DNA of 64,000 nt from Zarea fungicola (GCA_900169235.1 FWCC01000344.1:1-64000), one strand, 5' to 3'; numbered from the stretch's first letter, positions 1-11,924 are shown. Made by a program: numbers and translations. Notes: generated from the sequence alone by a model not told the origin.

Positions 1-337
1 CTCAGGTGGGTGGCCTACGTTAGTAGCTGGAAAGAGAATCCATAACTACCAGTAACTATTTAGGGACCACGTAGCATCGGAGGCTTTGCCATTTCGAGCG
101 AGTCCAATAGCCACATTCAATTTCAAATCCACTTTTCTGACTCGGAGCCGACTGCCCGTGACGAGATTACCATGCCAATACAATAGACATTCGGGCTCAA
201 GACTGGAAGAAGATAGCAATGGAAAATTCAATAACATCTACTATCAAACATGTTAATATATATGGAGTCCATGGACGTAGAGACTAGCCAGCTGTTCAAA
301 CTGTCCAGAGTCGATGAACATGGTATACCTGGCATCC
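1..337. other. window edge, no gene seen
   Basis: Upstream flank of the WSC-subtilisin gene. Short open frames here have no recognisable domain. No clear TATA box or other element was identified. Confidence 0.5.
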
Positions 338-3300
338 ATGGCTCCTCGTCGTTTAGTCGGTGCAGCCAGCTTCATTCTGCTATGGGCTTCCTGCCTAGCT
401 GCCATCATACCCGATGTAGCCATCAGACGGGACTTTACGAAGCGAGGCATTTCCAAAGACCCCTCCTGTCCAAATGGTTGGCTGTGCCAACAGCAGCAAT
501 GCAATGCAGCGTGTCCATCAGGGGAAGTGTGTATTGAATTTGAAGGCACACAAGCATGTGCGCCAGCAAACCAGAAGTGGTGTGCACTCAACCCGAGCAC
601 TTTACAGGCTGTTGAGTGTGAGGGTGACGGTGTCTGTTGGTATGGGAGTCTATACCCTTGTATGGGACCTTGAGCTTTGCTAATGTTTCTTAGTCACGGC
701 AACTGCTACAAGTCAGGCACGGTATGCTGTGACAGTGCCAGCATCCAATGTGCAATTGGCAGCTTGTGCCTCGCCTGTCCCGGTGGCGACACTTGTACGT
801 CTGGTGCATCTACATGTGCCGGCGGCGCTGCACCACAGCCGACACCAACAGTGAAAAGCACACCACCAGTTGTAAGCATCTCGACGACGCAGCAACAACA
901 GACCACGAAAACATCACCGCCCGTTTCTTCTTCAACAACAGCGAAAGCAACACCGCCTGCTCCTTTTTCAGGAACACCAGCATCGTCCTCAGCATCAGCT
1001 GCTTCGCCCCAGCCCACAATTGTTCAGCAACATGGAAACTTCAACTATCAAGGCTGTTATACTGATAACAGCGCTTCTCGTGCGTTGGTTGTCGGCAACA
1101 GCACTGATGCAAGCGCAACAGGCATGACGGTTGAGAAATGTGTTCAGATGGCTCAGAAGCAAGGCATGCGTTATGCTGGCGTCGAATTTGCATTGGAATG
1201 TTTTATTGGAAACACTCTCCACTCCACAACCAAGGCGCCTGACGGTGACTGCAGTTTTGTTTGTGCGGGTGCAAAGACGGAGCTGTGTGGAGGAGGCAAT
1301 AGGGTACAGGTCTATGAGGACACGACATGGAGCGACCCAACCTTGGACCAGCTCACGAATGTGCTGGTGCAATACAACAGTTCCCTGTTTCAGCTAACTA
1401 CTCTCACAAACCAGTATCAGCAAGTCATGCAGGAGTGGGCAGACCAAGAAAAGAACGGTGGCGCAAATAAGAAACGCTGGTGGCAGAACAAGCGTAGTCT
1501 TACCATCACGCAACTGCAAGAACAAGTATCCTCGATTGAGAGCCAATATCCTAATGTTCAAGCCGTCCTAGGTGAGCACTTTTGAAGCTACTATCTGCAC
1601 TGTGTTCTTTCTTCAACTACTTGACTGACCAATTCCCACAGAGCAGTCGGCGCAAAATGGAGGGGTCCTCTACATCCGAGCTGAGAGCCGCGACGTCGTG
1701 CGGCCCAACTAGGCCAACCTATTTGTAAGGAATTTATTCGCATGATGCGAAAAGCGAAAATAACCAGTATACATTTGTAAAAGAGAATTGCTGCTGACGG
1801 GACAATGTTGACAGGTGGACCCACCTACACTCGCACAGGCACAGCAGTCATGTAAGTCGAGGCTACTGTTACCTGGCGCCGCGGAGAACTGACAACTGGC
1901 CATAATTGTAGTCGATATTCCTCTATCCCACATCAGTGATGTCAGAAGCTCTATAGACTCTGATCTCGCGTCCATCAACAGCGCCATCAGTGCCCACTCA
2001 ACAACACCGCTGATCAATGCAGCACAAAGTGTCCAGGTGGCAGAATCAGCAGTAGGAAAAGCCCTCGACGACCTTTTCAGAACCCAAGTTCAAGAATTTT
2101 CAGCTGCTAATTTATGAAATTTCTATAGACGAGCGCCATTGGAACCGTTACTGGAAGTAGTATCCAGGCAATAGCCGCAAGCGGAGTTGGCATCTGCAAG
2201 TTACCCTTCACACGAGTATCGGGCCGACATGCCCACTAACAAGTCAGCAGTTTCCGTCATCGCTCTTGTTTTTCTACACTTACATCCTACTGGAAATGCC
2301 AACGACGGTGGCCATGGTACAGGGACTCCACCCACCACAGTTGGGCCAACTGCGACGTCCAGTACGACAACTTCATCGTCCACACCCACGGCAACAGACT
2401 ACCTGGTGGTGGCCGCTGACGGAGTCTCCGTCGCTGCTTTTGATGCCTACAGTGCGCAATTCGACCCGAGAAATGCTGTCATTGACAATGTCTTTGCTAT
2501 TGCACGTGTGGCTAGTCTGAATGATACTGGCGCGAAAGAAATTGCGAAAAGTCCCCTGGTGGGCAGCGTGTCTCTCAATGATTTGCAAGATCCCACCGGC
2601 GAAGCCGGCGCTGTCTCACGCAAACGCCAGGATACGCGCTCATGGCTCGACACGGAAATGGCAAACGTTACTCTCTCAGGATATAGCAGTCTTGATCGTC
2701 GAGTCGGGCCTGCTGTGCCGCAGCCGACGGCATTAAGCCTGATCGCAGAACCGGGAAATTTGGCAATCCGCGGCCGCAATAAAGGTTCTCCATATCAGGC
2801 TCACCTGCGAATGCTTTCACAGACCTGGTTTAATAACATCGACGGAGACTACAACGGACAGGACTACATATATGAGAACAACGCTGGTCAAGGCACATAT
2901 ATTTATGTTCTTGATAACGGCGTTGACTATAACCATCCCGAGTTCTCCCGCACCACCAAGGAGCCCCAAATCATCGTCGCGAAAGGCTTCAAACCGCCCG
3001 CCGATCATGGCACCCAAGTCGCTTCAGTAGCCTTGGGCAGAAATGTCGGTGTGGCCTCGTCTGCTACCCTTATTAGCGTGGCTTTCGACATTACAAAAGA
3101 GGCTGCTATTATAGACGCCTTTGGCGCTGCCTATAAGGATATTACTTCTAAAAATCGACAGGGCAATGCTATTGTTGTCATGGCCTTTGTGGCAGAAGCA
3201 GCCTGGCCTCGAGGGTTAGAGAATTACTGGTGGGCTAGATCTATTAGGAAGTTTATCAATGAGGGAATCGTCCCTGTTTGTCCCGCAGGCAATAATGGCG

Positions 3301-3936
3301 CAGCGCAACTTGGCCTGTTGAGCAGCACTGTCCCGGGCGCCTATTCTCAGTACTATCCCGACTTCATGGCGGTAGGTGCCGTGGATTCCACGGGGAGAAG
3401 AACAGCCTTTAGCCCGAGATGCGATGCCGCCGATTCCACCTCGCAGTGCGTTCCAGCCTATGCCATGGGCCTAGGCGTAGGAGTGGCGACACCAGGCGGA
3501 GGTTACGGCTTTGAAGAAGGCAGTTCATTTTCTGCCCCCACTGTTGCTGGACTGGCCGCGTACCTAATGAAGCACCCGAATGCCGCGATTAGAAACTACG
3601 TCAACAACGGAGACTTGAGTCAGCTGTCACAAAGACTGTTGTCTGTGATAAACGGCTGGTCTTGGTCCCGGAATCCTGCTGATGGCAAGAATTTCCCCAA
3701 CACTATTTGGAACGGTTGCGCGGTGAACTACTGCAATATGCAGAATTCAGTTCCCAGGAGCACGACGGCCGCAACTCGTAGTAACCGGGAAGTCAGTGCC
3801 CGTCAAGACGATGGGCAGTTCCCAGATCCGAGCGATACGACTATATCTGTTGTGAGTATTACGTCCAAGCAACCCTGGAGAAATTTTGACTAATGCTCTA
3901 TAGCCGCCGGCGACTTGCCCAACAAAGGCCGCGTGA
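338..3936 (+). CDS. secreted WSC-domain subtilisin-like serine protease, multi-exon, possible premature stop
   Basis: The start at 338 has an ATCCATGG context and gives a signal peptide (MAPRRLVGAASF...); an in-frame ATG at 314 is the alternative. Exons I can place are 338-639, 694-1571, 1642-1724, 1815-1851, 1912-2087, from 2129, up to 3851, and 3904-3936; the join around 2160-2250 is unresolved. Domain order is a Cys-rich N-terminus (with an adjacent CC pair), a WSC domain at about 1036-1320 (YQGCYTD start), a helical stretch, a Thr/Ser-rich linker at about 2310-2400 and a peptidase S8 domain at about 2890-3580. The S8 triad is visible: Asp in VLDNGVD (about 2911), His in DHGTQVAS (about 3003) and Ser in GSSFSAPTVAG (about 3522), with the oxyanion Asn in PAGNNG. 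Exon 3 contains TAG at 1710-1712 in the only frame that joins both neighbours. It is either a nonsense mutation or the 3' end of an in-frame 48-nt intron (1665-1712, GTCCTC donor). The family acts extracellularly or at the wall; the substrate is unknown. Confidence 0.62.
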
Positions 3937-5663
3937 AGAATGAGTCGTGAAATGTCCAACATGTTCTCCCGACCGCTGCTGGAGGTGTAGTCCAGCCCAG
4001 AGGCTCTGAAGCCCGTTTTGGTTCAGATCTTGAGGAGGTGCTGTTGCTTGGCTACATACAATTGCCAAAGTTGTATTTCTTGTAGTAGTATATAGTTGGC
4101 CAGCTACAAGGAACCACTGCAAAGAGTTTATCAGCTTGTGTGATGAGATGTGTTCTCGCTATGCCTTGTATGGGGTATTATTAAGGATCCTGTATTGTAT
4201 TTTGGATGTCTAGCAAGTGTCGCTTTCGAGGCTATAGCTTCTTGTTCTCTTGTTATCTTGCTGGGAATCGCCCCAGTGCTGGCTGGCTGGCTGGCGTTGG
4301 GAATAGCTTCAGTAGTTGACTGGCTTGCTGGGCGGCTCGCAGCGAGTCAATTAGGGCTGTTTCCAGCGGCTTCAGCAGGCCTTGTTAGAGGTACCTCGGC
4401 TGTGGAGTTTTCTGATCCATGAGAGAGAGGGCTGCGTCCGTAGGAAATCGCCATGCCGCCGTACCAATTCTCATTAAATAAAAATGGCACTTTTTATACT
4501 ACAATTTATTAATTAACGTTAACTAATTATTAGTCAGTTAATTAATAAAAGCATGTAATTTGGTGTAGAGTGAGCCCGCGAGGAGGAATTACCTGGGCGT
4601 ACTGTAGCTCCGCTGTATGGAGTACTCCGTCCATGATCATCTGTTGGTGAGCCCGATTAGAACTCGAGACTTGTGACGCGGCATCACCGTCAGAAATTGG
4701 TTGAAACTGTTTGTATTGAGGAGGCGTTTTATTCGTCACCCCCCAATGCATTTCGATGCCTGCCCTGCTATGCGTATCTTCATCTATCTCCGTGTACCCT
4801 TGCTCGTGGACTTAACTAGACTTGTCGTATGATGCCACATATCAAGTCGCTACTCAGTATTCTATTCAGTATTCTATAGAATCAAAAAAACACATGGTTA
4901 GACGTTAGCAAAGGCTGACCCCTTACTTTTAATTCATAGCAACTGGTCTTGTGACTGCGTACTGGGAACACCAGCCAACAGCCCTACCGAACGGCCACTG
5001 CCAGGCAGGCAACAGGCAGGCCATCGATGTCTTGCAAAACATCGATTTCCACAACGCATAACTTGACGCCATCGAAAACTCTCCCTCCCGACAGAAACCC
5101 CTGCCAGACCTTGCCCTGTAGCGCCTCCTTGCCATTGTCGCCATTGTCCTACCTGTAAATATGCCAAAAAGTCGATCACCCGTTGAAGAACCAGATGGCT
5201 GACCTTGACAGACCCACATATATAGCGCCTCTTGAGCGCCTCACGATCGCGGTTTATGCGGACACACCACGGCGATCGAGCCGGCTATAGCAATTCCAAC
5301 TCTCATCAGCGAATGGGCTGTTTTCGCTTGCAACTGGCCTGTCTGCCAACAACGGCACAAGCCAGCGAGGTCCACCATTGTTAGGCCATTTCTCCGCTGG
5401 TTGAACTTTCCTCGTTCGATGCTCATATGCTGATTCTTACTGCGGATCGACTGGTCCCTGCTTTTGGCGCACAATGGCTTCCGCCGCGTTCGCCTGTATA
5501 TACTGGCATCCCCGGGAGCCGCTGTTTCTTCTGCCCATGCATCGCGGCGGCATTTGTTATTGTGCGAAATTAGAGCCAGCCCCTCCGTCTGGTTTGAACA
5601 GTCTCCTCCATCACTCACTTCTTTCAAAGATCAAAAACACCTAGGCAGGCTGGTGCTTACACC
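3937..5663. other. intergenic region, 1.7 kb
   Basis: Lies between the protease gene and the LOV gene. It holds an AT-rich patch near 4490-4560 and a short (TGGC)n run near 4280-4300. Small open frames such as 4150-4422 and 4929-5219 have no domain or splice structure I can support. The proximal part is the LOV-gene promoter and contains several GATCGA-like sites. Confidence 0.5.
5244..5450. promoter_or_regulatory. cluster of GATCG(A) motifs upstream of the LOV gene
   Basis: CGATCG occurs at 5244-5249 and again at 5273-5278 (29 bp apart), and GATCGA at 5274-5279 and 5445-5450. White-collar GATA-type factors of fungi bind GATC-containing light-response elements upstream of vvd-like genes, so these are candidate sites. 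The motif is short and could occur by chance. No footprint can be seen from sequence alone. Confidence 0.3.
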
Positions 5664-6396
5664 ATGTTTGCGATCCCTCGCAGCCCAAAGACGATACCGA
5701 AAATGAACCCGTGGGAGGTCCACGCTTTGACAGTACGTTATCCTTGACCACGAAACTATCCTGCACACTCGTAAACTGACCCACGCAGCATAATTTCCCT
5801 CCCAATGTCTCGAGCCTGGATGCTGACCAGCCACCAGGTCATGGCTCCCGCTTCCAGCCTCGTCAAGACCCCATCATCTATCCAGGCCTCTACGCACCAA
5901 GCGGGATAGATGTCATGAAAGTCCTAGTCCGTCGCTGCAACCCTATGCCACCATTCGTGTCTACATTCTGACCGCTCTATAGTTTGGCGTCTTTGGCCGT
6001 CCGAACCCCAGGTTCGACCTTGGCCCGGTAGACTGCTCTGCGGCCCTCACTGTCTGCAATCTCGACGTTCCCGGCAACCCCATCATCTATGCCAATGAAG
6101 CCTTTTCACAGTTGACGGGATATTCCATCAAGGAAGTCGTGGGAAGGAGTCACCGGTTCCTACAAGCTCCCCACAAACTGCATCCATCGTCGGATACTCT
6201 CCTTGAAAGGCGCAGTATTGCCGCCCTTCAACGGCTGGAGCAGGCCGTGGCCTCACGAAACGAGATCCAGGTGTACATTACAAACTACAAGAAGAACGGC
6301 CAACGCTTCACCAACCTGATGAGCATGATTCCCATTCGGCTGCCCAACGATAATGTGCAGTACGCAGTCGGTTTCCATGTCGCTGCTGACTGCTAG
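5664..6396 (+). CDS. VIVID/ENVOY-type PAS-LOV protein lacking the photocycle cysteine
   Basis: Three exons (5664-5732, 5789-5926, 5983-6396) encode 206 residues; both introns are phase 0 and the second uses a GTCCGT donor. The N-cap contains YAPSGIDVM before the second junction and GRPNP just after it, as in fungal VVD. A single LOV/PAS core follows from about residue 90 (DCSAALTVCNL, ANEAFSQLTGYS, NYKKNGQRF, MIPIRLP, VGFH). Family LOV domains carry GRNCRFLQ, whose Cys forms the flavin adduct, and a Gln in the last strand (GFQ). Here the sequence reads GRSHRFLQ and GFHV, so both residues are His. The Arg and Gln of RFLQ and the Asn residues of NYKKNG and FTNL remain. Length matches VVD/ENVOY (about 186-207), and there is no frameshift or stop. 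Family members tune White Collar light responses; classical adduct photochemistry is not expected here. It converges on the Fpg gene. Confidence 0.88.
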
Positions 6397-6774
6397 ACTG
6401 TTGCACCACCATACTACGATACTGTCTTTGCTTCTATGACACACACCTTGTTGCATTCACACTTTTATTACGGTATTATGATAGCGATTCCTTACACGGC
6501 TTGTTTTGAATTTCCTACTGCGAGAGTTGGATTTTTTATACCCCAGTTGTTGAAGCTTTGTTTGCCCCTGCTAGGGCTGCAACAAAGCTGGTTACTATAC
6601 CCTTCCGGAATACACGAGACGGACAATACTGGCATAGCAATATAGCATGATACACGAGAAATATTTTTACTATAGACTGAAATTACAGAAACAAACAAAA
6701 ATGAAGAAAAAGATCTCCCTTGGCATGCTCCGTCATGGACAAACGTCCGATACAGGTTCAATTGTCTGAAACTC

Positions 6775-8137
6775 TCATTTCCTCAGTCTTCCCGACCGAC
6801 GCCTCCCTGTATCATCGGGTGTAGGCTCAACCTTGACCTTTTTGGTTTTACTAGTCTCGCTAGCGGCAGAGTTTGAACGCTTGCCCTTGGCTGGTGCAGC
6901 TTCCTTATCTTCTGCCTTGATTGCCTTGACAGCCTTGACAGCCTTTGCTGCTGGCTTGCCGGCCTTCTTTGCCGGTTGCGCCTTTTCATCACCAGACTCG
7001 TCCTTGACCAACGGCTCGGTCTTGGCGTTGCCCGACACACGGCCCGTCTTCTTCTGCAGGCCCGGTGCGTAGCAGCTGGTGCGCCCGCCGACTGTAATGA
7101 AAGCGAGCTTCTCACCATTGGGAAGCATCGATGACGAGTTTTTGTCGCCCTTGCCCCAACGATACTTGAACAGCCAGTGATCGGGAAACTCGTCCGAGTC
7201 GCCGAGCTTGTCCACGGCCAGGTCGCAGACGTAGCAGATATTCTCGTAGAGCGTCTTGATCTCGGCGTCACTAAAGTCGTCGCAGTACTGCTCCGGATGC
7301 ATCTTGGCGTGGAACAGGGTCTCGTCGGCGACCCAGTTGCCTATGCCGCTGATCATGGCTTGGTCGAGCAGGAGCGCCTTGACTGGGACATGCCGCGACT
7401 TCATCTTGCCGCGTAGATATTCTTCTGTGAAGCGGTCCTTGTCCACAACGGGGTCGGGCCCGTTCTCGACAAGGGGCGTGTGCTTGCGGATGTCCTCACC
7501 GGGGCAGTCTACCAGTCTGACGCGACCAAATCGCCGGGCGTCTGTAAAGGCAACCTCCACTGCCGGGTTCTCCTCTGTGGTGAGTTGGAATTTCCAAAAT
7601 TTGGGAGGCCAGACGGTGTATTCGCTATCCTCCATCTTTTTGTAATAATTTGTATACGCAGTCTTGTCATTTCGAATGTGCATCCAACCTGAGCACTGTT
7701 AGACGGGCCATGCAACTGCGGAACATTATGAGCTTACCAGTCATGCCGAAATGCATTACCAGATGGGGAGGTTTATCGAGTGTTATCCTAGCAATTGTTG
7801 GTAAAATTGACAGTCTTGCGCAGATTCACGGTCTGACGTACCAAAAGTATTTACCTTGCGACCCTGAGGATACAACCTGAGCTTCTGTCAGATTTGCAAT
7901 GATGGATTCTTTAATAGACAAAATACCTTTTTACCCTGAAGCGCAGCTGCCACCGCAGCGCCTGTGGTACCAACTTTGCCAAAGACATTCGCATCGTCAA
8001 TGGCCTCTGCGGAAGCAATGCGCTTCCCGACCAGGTGAAGGCGCAGGAAGTGGACTGCTCGGGCGACTGATACAATATTAATCCAGAGGTTGGTCACGAT
8101 GCGCAAGAAAATACATACTCTCTGCAATTTCAGGCAT
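6775..8137 (-). CDS. formamidopyrimidine-DNA glycosylase (Fpg/MutM, eukaryotic zincless type)
   Basis: Five exons (8137-8119, 8066-7935, 7884-7842, 7787-7738, 7688-6775) give 385 residues. The protein starts MPEIAE, so Pro2 (the N-terminal nucleophile after Met removal) and the following Glu are present. The beta-strand Lys is in SQGKYFW. The H2TH region contains GIGNWVADE. The C-terminal finger is the cysteine-free plant/fungal form (GGRTSCYAP in place of a zinc finger). The last ~90 residues are a Lys/Ala-rich low-complexity tail (AVKAVKAIKAE, KKVKVE) that fits nuclear localisation and DNA contact. The enzyme removes oxidised purines in base excision repair. The first coding exon is only 19 nt. 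It converges on the LOV gene with 378 bp between stops. Confidence 0.9.
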
Positions 8138-8199
8138 CTTGAATCTACAGTTCCGTGAATTGAGGACAAAATACGAAAGCAACAGCTGAAGCCTGTCGC

Positions 8200-9150
8200 A
8201 TGCTGTCGTCTGTCGCACGCAGGGCGCGACCAGCCTTCTTGCAGCCACTCCTCTTGTCCCAGCCAGGTCTAGGCCGCCGCGCCGACTGCGCGAGATCCCG
8301 TGACACGCTTACTAACCGAACAGGATCCCCACCAAAAAAATGCCTTTTATTAGCTCCAACTTTTTGCACAGAAGAGACTTTCTTTCAACCCATCACCCAG
8401 ATTCTGGAAGCAAAAAGCCTTTTGGTAAGTCCTGGACAGCACAAACCTCGCATCGCTCTTCTGGAGCTCAATTCCTTCTCCCAATCTTTCTGATGACAGA
8501 CCGAATACCACAAACTAGAGTCTTTGACCTTTTGGAATGAAACCTCTATTTCGCACGTCAGTCTGAAAGATTATCCATTGCACCGCTTTTGCTTCAAAAA
8601 CAATGAAGAGCTCCGTGCTAACTAAAATCAAGGTCTGCGTTGTATTTTGGACGCTTTGGACGAGGCTAGCTTCGAATCGACTGTGATGGCGACGAATACA
8701 GAATGGTACGTATGGTCGCAGAATTTTCACCCCTACACCTTCCACTATTGCACTGTTATGATGATCAATTCGTAAACAATATACGCTGGAAATTACCGGC
8801 TGAGATTTATCCTTGAAGATATTAAATGGCTATGTCTGACGCAACTTGCAACACACACTTCCAATCTGCAAATATTTTTTACAACTTTTGCTAACTGTTG
8901 TCAAGATTTCACAGACAGGTACGAATCTCCAAAACACATCGTCTTCCACACCCGTTGAATGATGAAGCGGCACTGGGCTCCGAAATAAACACATGAGCAA
9001 GACAAGCCACTTTGCGGCAGGCCTAGAAAACCTCGCCCACTGACTTGGAACTATATTTGCGTCTTGAATATGCAATGGATGAGCAGTTGTACTAACTCGC
9101 TTTTCAGTGTCTGTCGTAGTTGACAATTTAGCGCAAGCTGGTTCTTGCAA
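8200..9150 (+). pseudogene. degenerate NACHT/NLR-like coding islands (tentative)
   Basis: Several short islands bounded by good splice signals lie here. Examples are an acceptor CTTACTAACCGAACAG near 8315-8330, a GTAAGT donor at 8425, an acceptor GATGACAG at 8499, a GTACGT donor near 8705 and the acceptor TACTAACTCGCTTTTCAG near 9100. One island after 8633 reads LRCILDALDEAS, which resembles the Walker B segment of fungal NACHT proteins (hhhhDALDE). A later one near 8810-8920 reads THTSNLQIFFTTF, like the segment that follows it. I could not chain the islands in one clean frame and found no P-loop. It may be a decayed STAND gene or coincidence. Confidence 0.22.
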
Positions 9151-10260
9151 TGTTCCAGAGGTACGTGTTTATGCATGCAACCAGTTCTTCCCTCAAATGA
9201 TGTAATCAGATGACGAGTCTTATTCGAGTTTTCGATGCAGACACTATCTTTTATTTTACCATTCATGCCTTACCTGAATCCTTGTCAACTTCATAATGTC
9301 TTGTTGCATTTTTTCTTGGTTCCACGGCTAACCAAGACTCAGAAATTATCATCTAGTGATCCCAAAGGGTTAGTAGAGAACCCGCGCCCGCCCATCCATC
9401 TTCTGTATGATGAACAAGAATGAAAATGACAAGCATATGTCCGAGCTCACGCTACGAAGACAACTCATTCGACCTCTGACTTCAGAAGCCTTTACCACTT
9501 GTCAATAATGGCTTGCCTGAACTGGAAGCTAACTGGCTTCAGTATTCAGTATTGCTCATGCAACTAACGACACCTGCTCTTGTAGTCTTGTAACAGGTTA
9601 GTATTCCCTTTTTTGGTTTTGCCCTTTCCTTACCCACTGCATTAAAATGATGCATAATTATCACGACGGTCAACTTAGCTTATGGCTGTGACGAAATCGC
9701 CTGTGACAAGGCACTTTCCCCTGAAACTACACGCAGTTTTACACTTTTGTATTGAAGCTCTGGAGAAGACACCAGCTGACCTTTTCCAGATTGTAATTCT
9801 CCGTGCTCCTTTCTCTTATATATGAATATACATGATTTCTACAAACCTGTCAATGCTATTGTGATGTGACTGTGCAGCGCTATAATTCTGTGATTTTTTC
9901 ATGTTTGTCTGTGTAGCCAGTATGACCTTGAATCTTGTAGATAGACCAGTTGCTTTGCCATTTCCTAGACCTAGGCAGTGTAACGTGCATGGACAAGGTG
10001 GAGGCTCATGGCTAGTTGCCTTGTCTATCTTTAACTTAGTAAGTCCAAGCTGAAGTTGAACTAGTTGTCAATCACGAACGAGTTACATGAGATGGGATGT
10101 AGAGTAGAAAATCAACGCTGGTATATTATATTAAGAGTAATAATAATTATAAAGAAAATAGTAAAATATGCGCACCATTCAAGTCATGCTAATTCTTTCC
10201 TTTTTTTTTCCTATTCTTTATTTTTGCCAAACATTTTTTCGTCGGTATACTAAAAGGAGA
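9151..10260. other. intergenic region, AT-rich
   Basis: No open frame with domain content. It lies downstream of the SLM1 stop and beyond the NACHT-like islands. The stretch from about 10100 to 10250 is strongly A/T-rich. Confidence 0.5.
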
Positions 10261-11924
10261 TCAGGAAAAGTCCGGCTCAGCAAGCTTCTTCTTCTCATCG
10301 CCCGAGGCAGCAATGGTAGCCGCGGCCAGCGCCGGATTGGCACTCGCCCCGGACACATTACGACTGCCAACACCAGCAGCAGCACCCGCTGCCGTGGCCG
10401 CCGACGCGCTCCTCGTGACGCCGACCTCCTGCTCCGGATGATGCAGGGCCGCCTTGGGAGGCGCCTCGGTCGTGGGCGAGTTGAGGGCCAGCGTGTCATC
10501 CTTGGGGTTCGTGATGGGGGACTGCTGCTGCACCACGGGCGATGTGAGCCCGCTGCCGCTGCCGGCGGGCGACGCGGGGGAGGAGTCCATGACGGGGGAG
10601 TTTGGCTCGGCGGGCCCCGTGGCGCCGCAGACGCCCTGGATGATGCCGAACCACTTTTGGGCGTCGGCGGGGGTGTGCGCCTTGAAGGCCAGCTCGGCGC
10701 TGCCCGTGAGCTTGCTGCTCAGCGTCTTGCTCCTGTCTTTGCCCTTGATGTTGAACTTCTCGCCGCTGGGGGCGCCAATGACCGCCTCGGGCAGGTACAC
10801 GGACAGCTCGGGCTTGGGGTCGGCGCGGGCGTCGTCGCTGTCCTTGAACTCGTGCAGGAAGCGCGCGGGGGTGACGACGTAGTAGCTGGTCGAGTAGCCA
10901 AAGGAGAGCTTGTTGCGCGACTTGCGCTCCAGCGAGCCCTCGATGAGCGGCTTGGTGGCCGCGTGGGCCATGTTGGGAAAGGTGATGGCGTCGACGGAGC
11001 GGGCCGGGTCCTGGGGGTTGGCGAGGCGGTCGGCGCAGCGCGTGGCGAAGTTGGCCCACTCGAAGCCCTTGGGGACGCACTGGATGGTGCCGAGGATGTC
11101 GTTGTGCAGGGCGCGGATCTTATCCGCCTGGCCGCCGCTGAGTTGGTTGAAGGCGCCGAGGGCCTCCTGTAGAACCTCGATGATGTGGGCCTCAAAGGCC
11201 TCGAGGTTGGTCTGGACGGAGATGAGGTCGTTTGTGTGGTTATTCTCGGCGAGGACCTGGTTGCTGAGGCGGTGGAGGACGCCGCGCTTGATGACGTAGG
11301 GGTCGTCGGCGCCGTTGAACTTGCCGCCGGCGGAGTCGAAGGAGGCCGTCTGCTGGCCGAGCAGCTCAATGTGCTTCTGGGTGGTGTTGCGGAGCTTCTC
11401 GACCTCCTTGGCGCCCGAGGAGGCGCCCGAGTCGAGCTCCTTGGCCTTGTGCTTGATTTCCTTGTGGAGGCGCTCGAGGATGGGCAGGACGGAGCCCTTG
11501 ATGCTCTTCTCGGTCTCGAGGTTGGTGTTGATCATGGCCTGGGTGTTGGCGCGCAGGTTCTCGAAGAAGCCGGCGATGCCGCCGAGGGACTGGTCAAAGT
11601 GGTGGCCCTCGCGGAGGGGGTTGGATATTGTCTTGAGGACCTTTTCGTACTCTTTGGCGTGGCGGCCGTGGATCTTTTCGACGGCGCCCATGTAGTCCTC
11701 GAGGTAGCCGACGGCGTGCTTCCATGCCTGGAGGCGCTCGGCGAGGAGGCCAGCGGTCTAGACATTTCATATTAGCACGGGTTACTTTGGGAATGACGAA
11801 GAGAAATACAGAGAGAGTGGGAAAAAAAACTTACACCCGTGGGATCGACACCTGGGACGGCACTCTCAATGCTCATGCCCGTGGTGGTGCGGGATGGGAG
11901 GGTGGTGGAGACGGGAGAAGCCAT
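10261..11924 (-). CDS. slm1: SLM1/SLM2-family PI(4,5)P2-binding protein (F-BAR plus PH domain)
   Basis: Two exons (11924-11835, 11757-10261) with a 77-nt intron encode 528 residues. After a short Ser/Thr-rich N-terminus, a helical BAR-like half runs from about residue 30 to 280 (LLAERLQAWKHAVGYLEDY at its start). It is followed by a PH-like half at about 300-420 (RKSRNKLSFGYSTSYYVV, ending in DAQKWFGIIQGVCG), then a Ser/Pro/Ala-rich disordered tail. SLM proteins sit at the plasma membrane in eisosome-associated domains, bind PI(4,5)P2 and pass stress signals to TORC2. GC at third positions is high, and this creates a 334-codon antisense open frame that is not a gene. Confidence 0.87.

Noticed and set aside
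4150..4422. hydrophobic 90-codon open frame
   Set aside because: Composition follows the local TGGC repeat; no conserved motif and no promoter evidence.
10168..11172. 334-codon plus-strand open frame
   Set aside because: Antisense to slm1; Gly/Val/Ala/Leu-rich composition is a by-product of the GC-biased third positions of the real gene.
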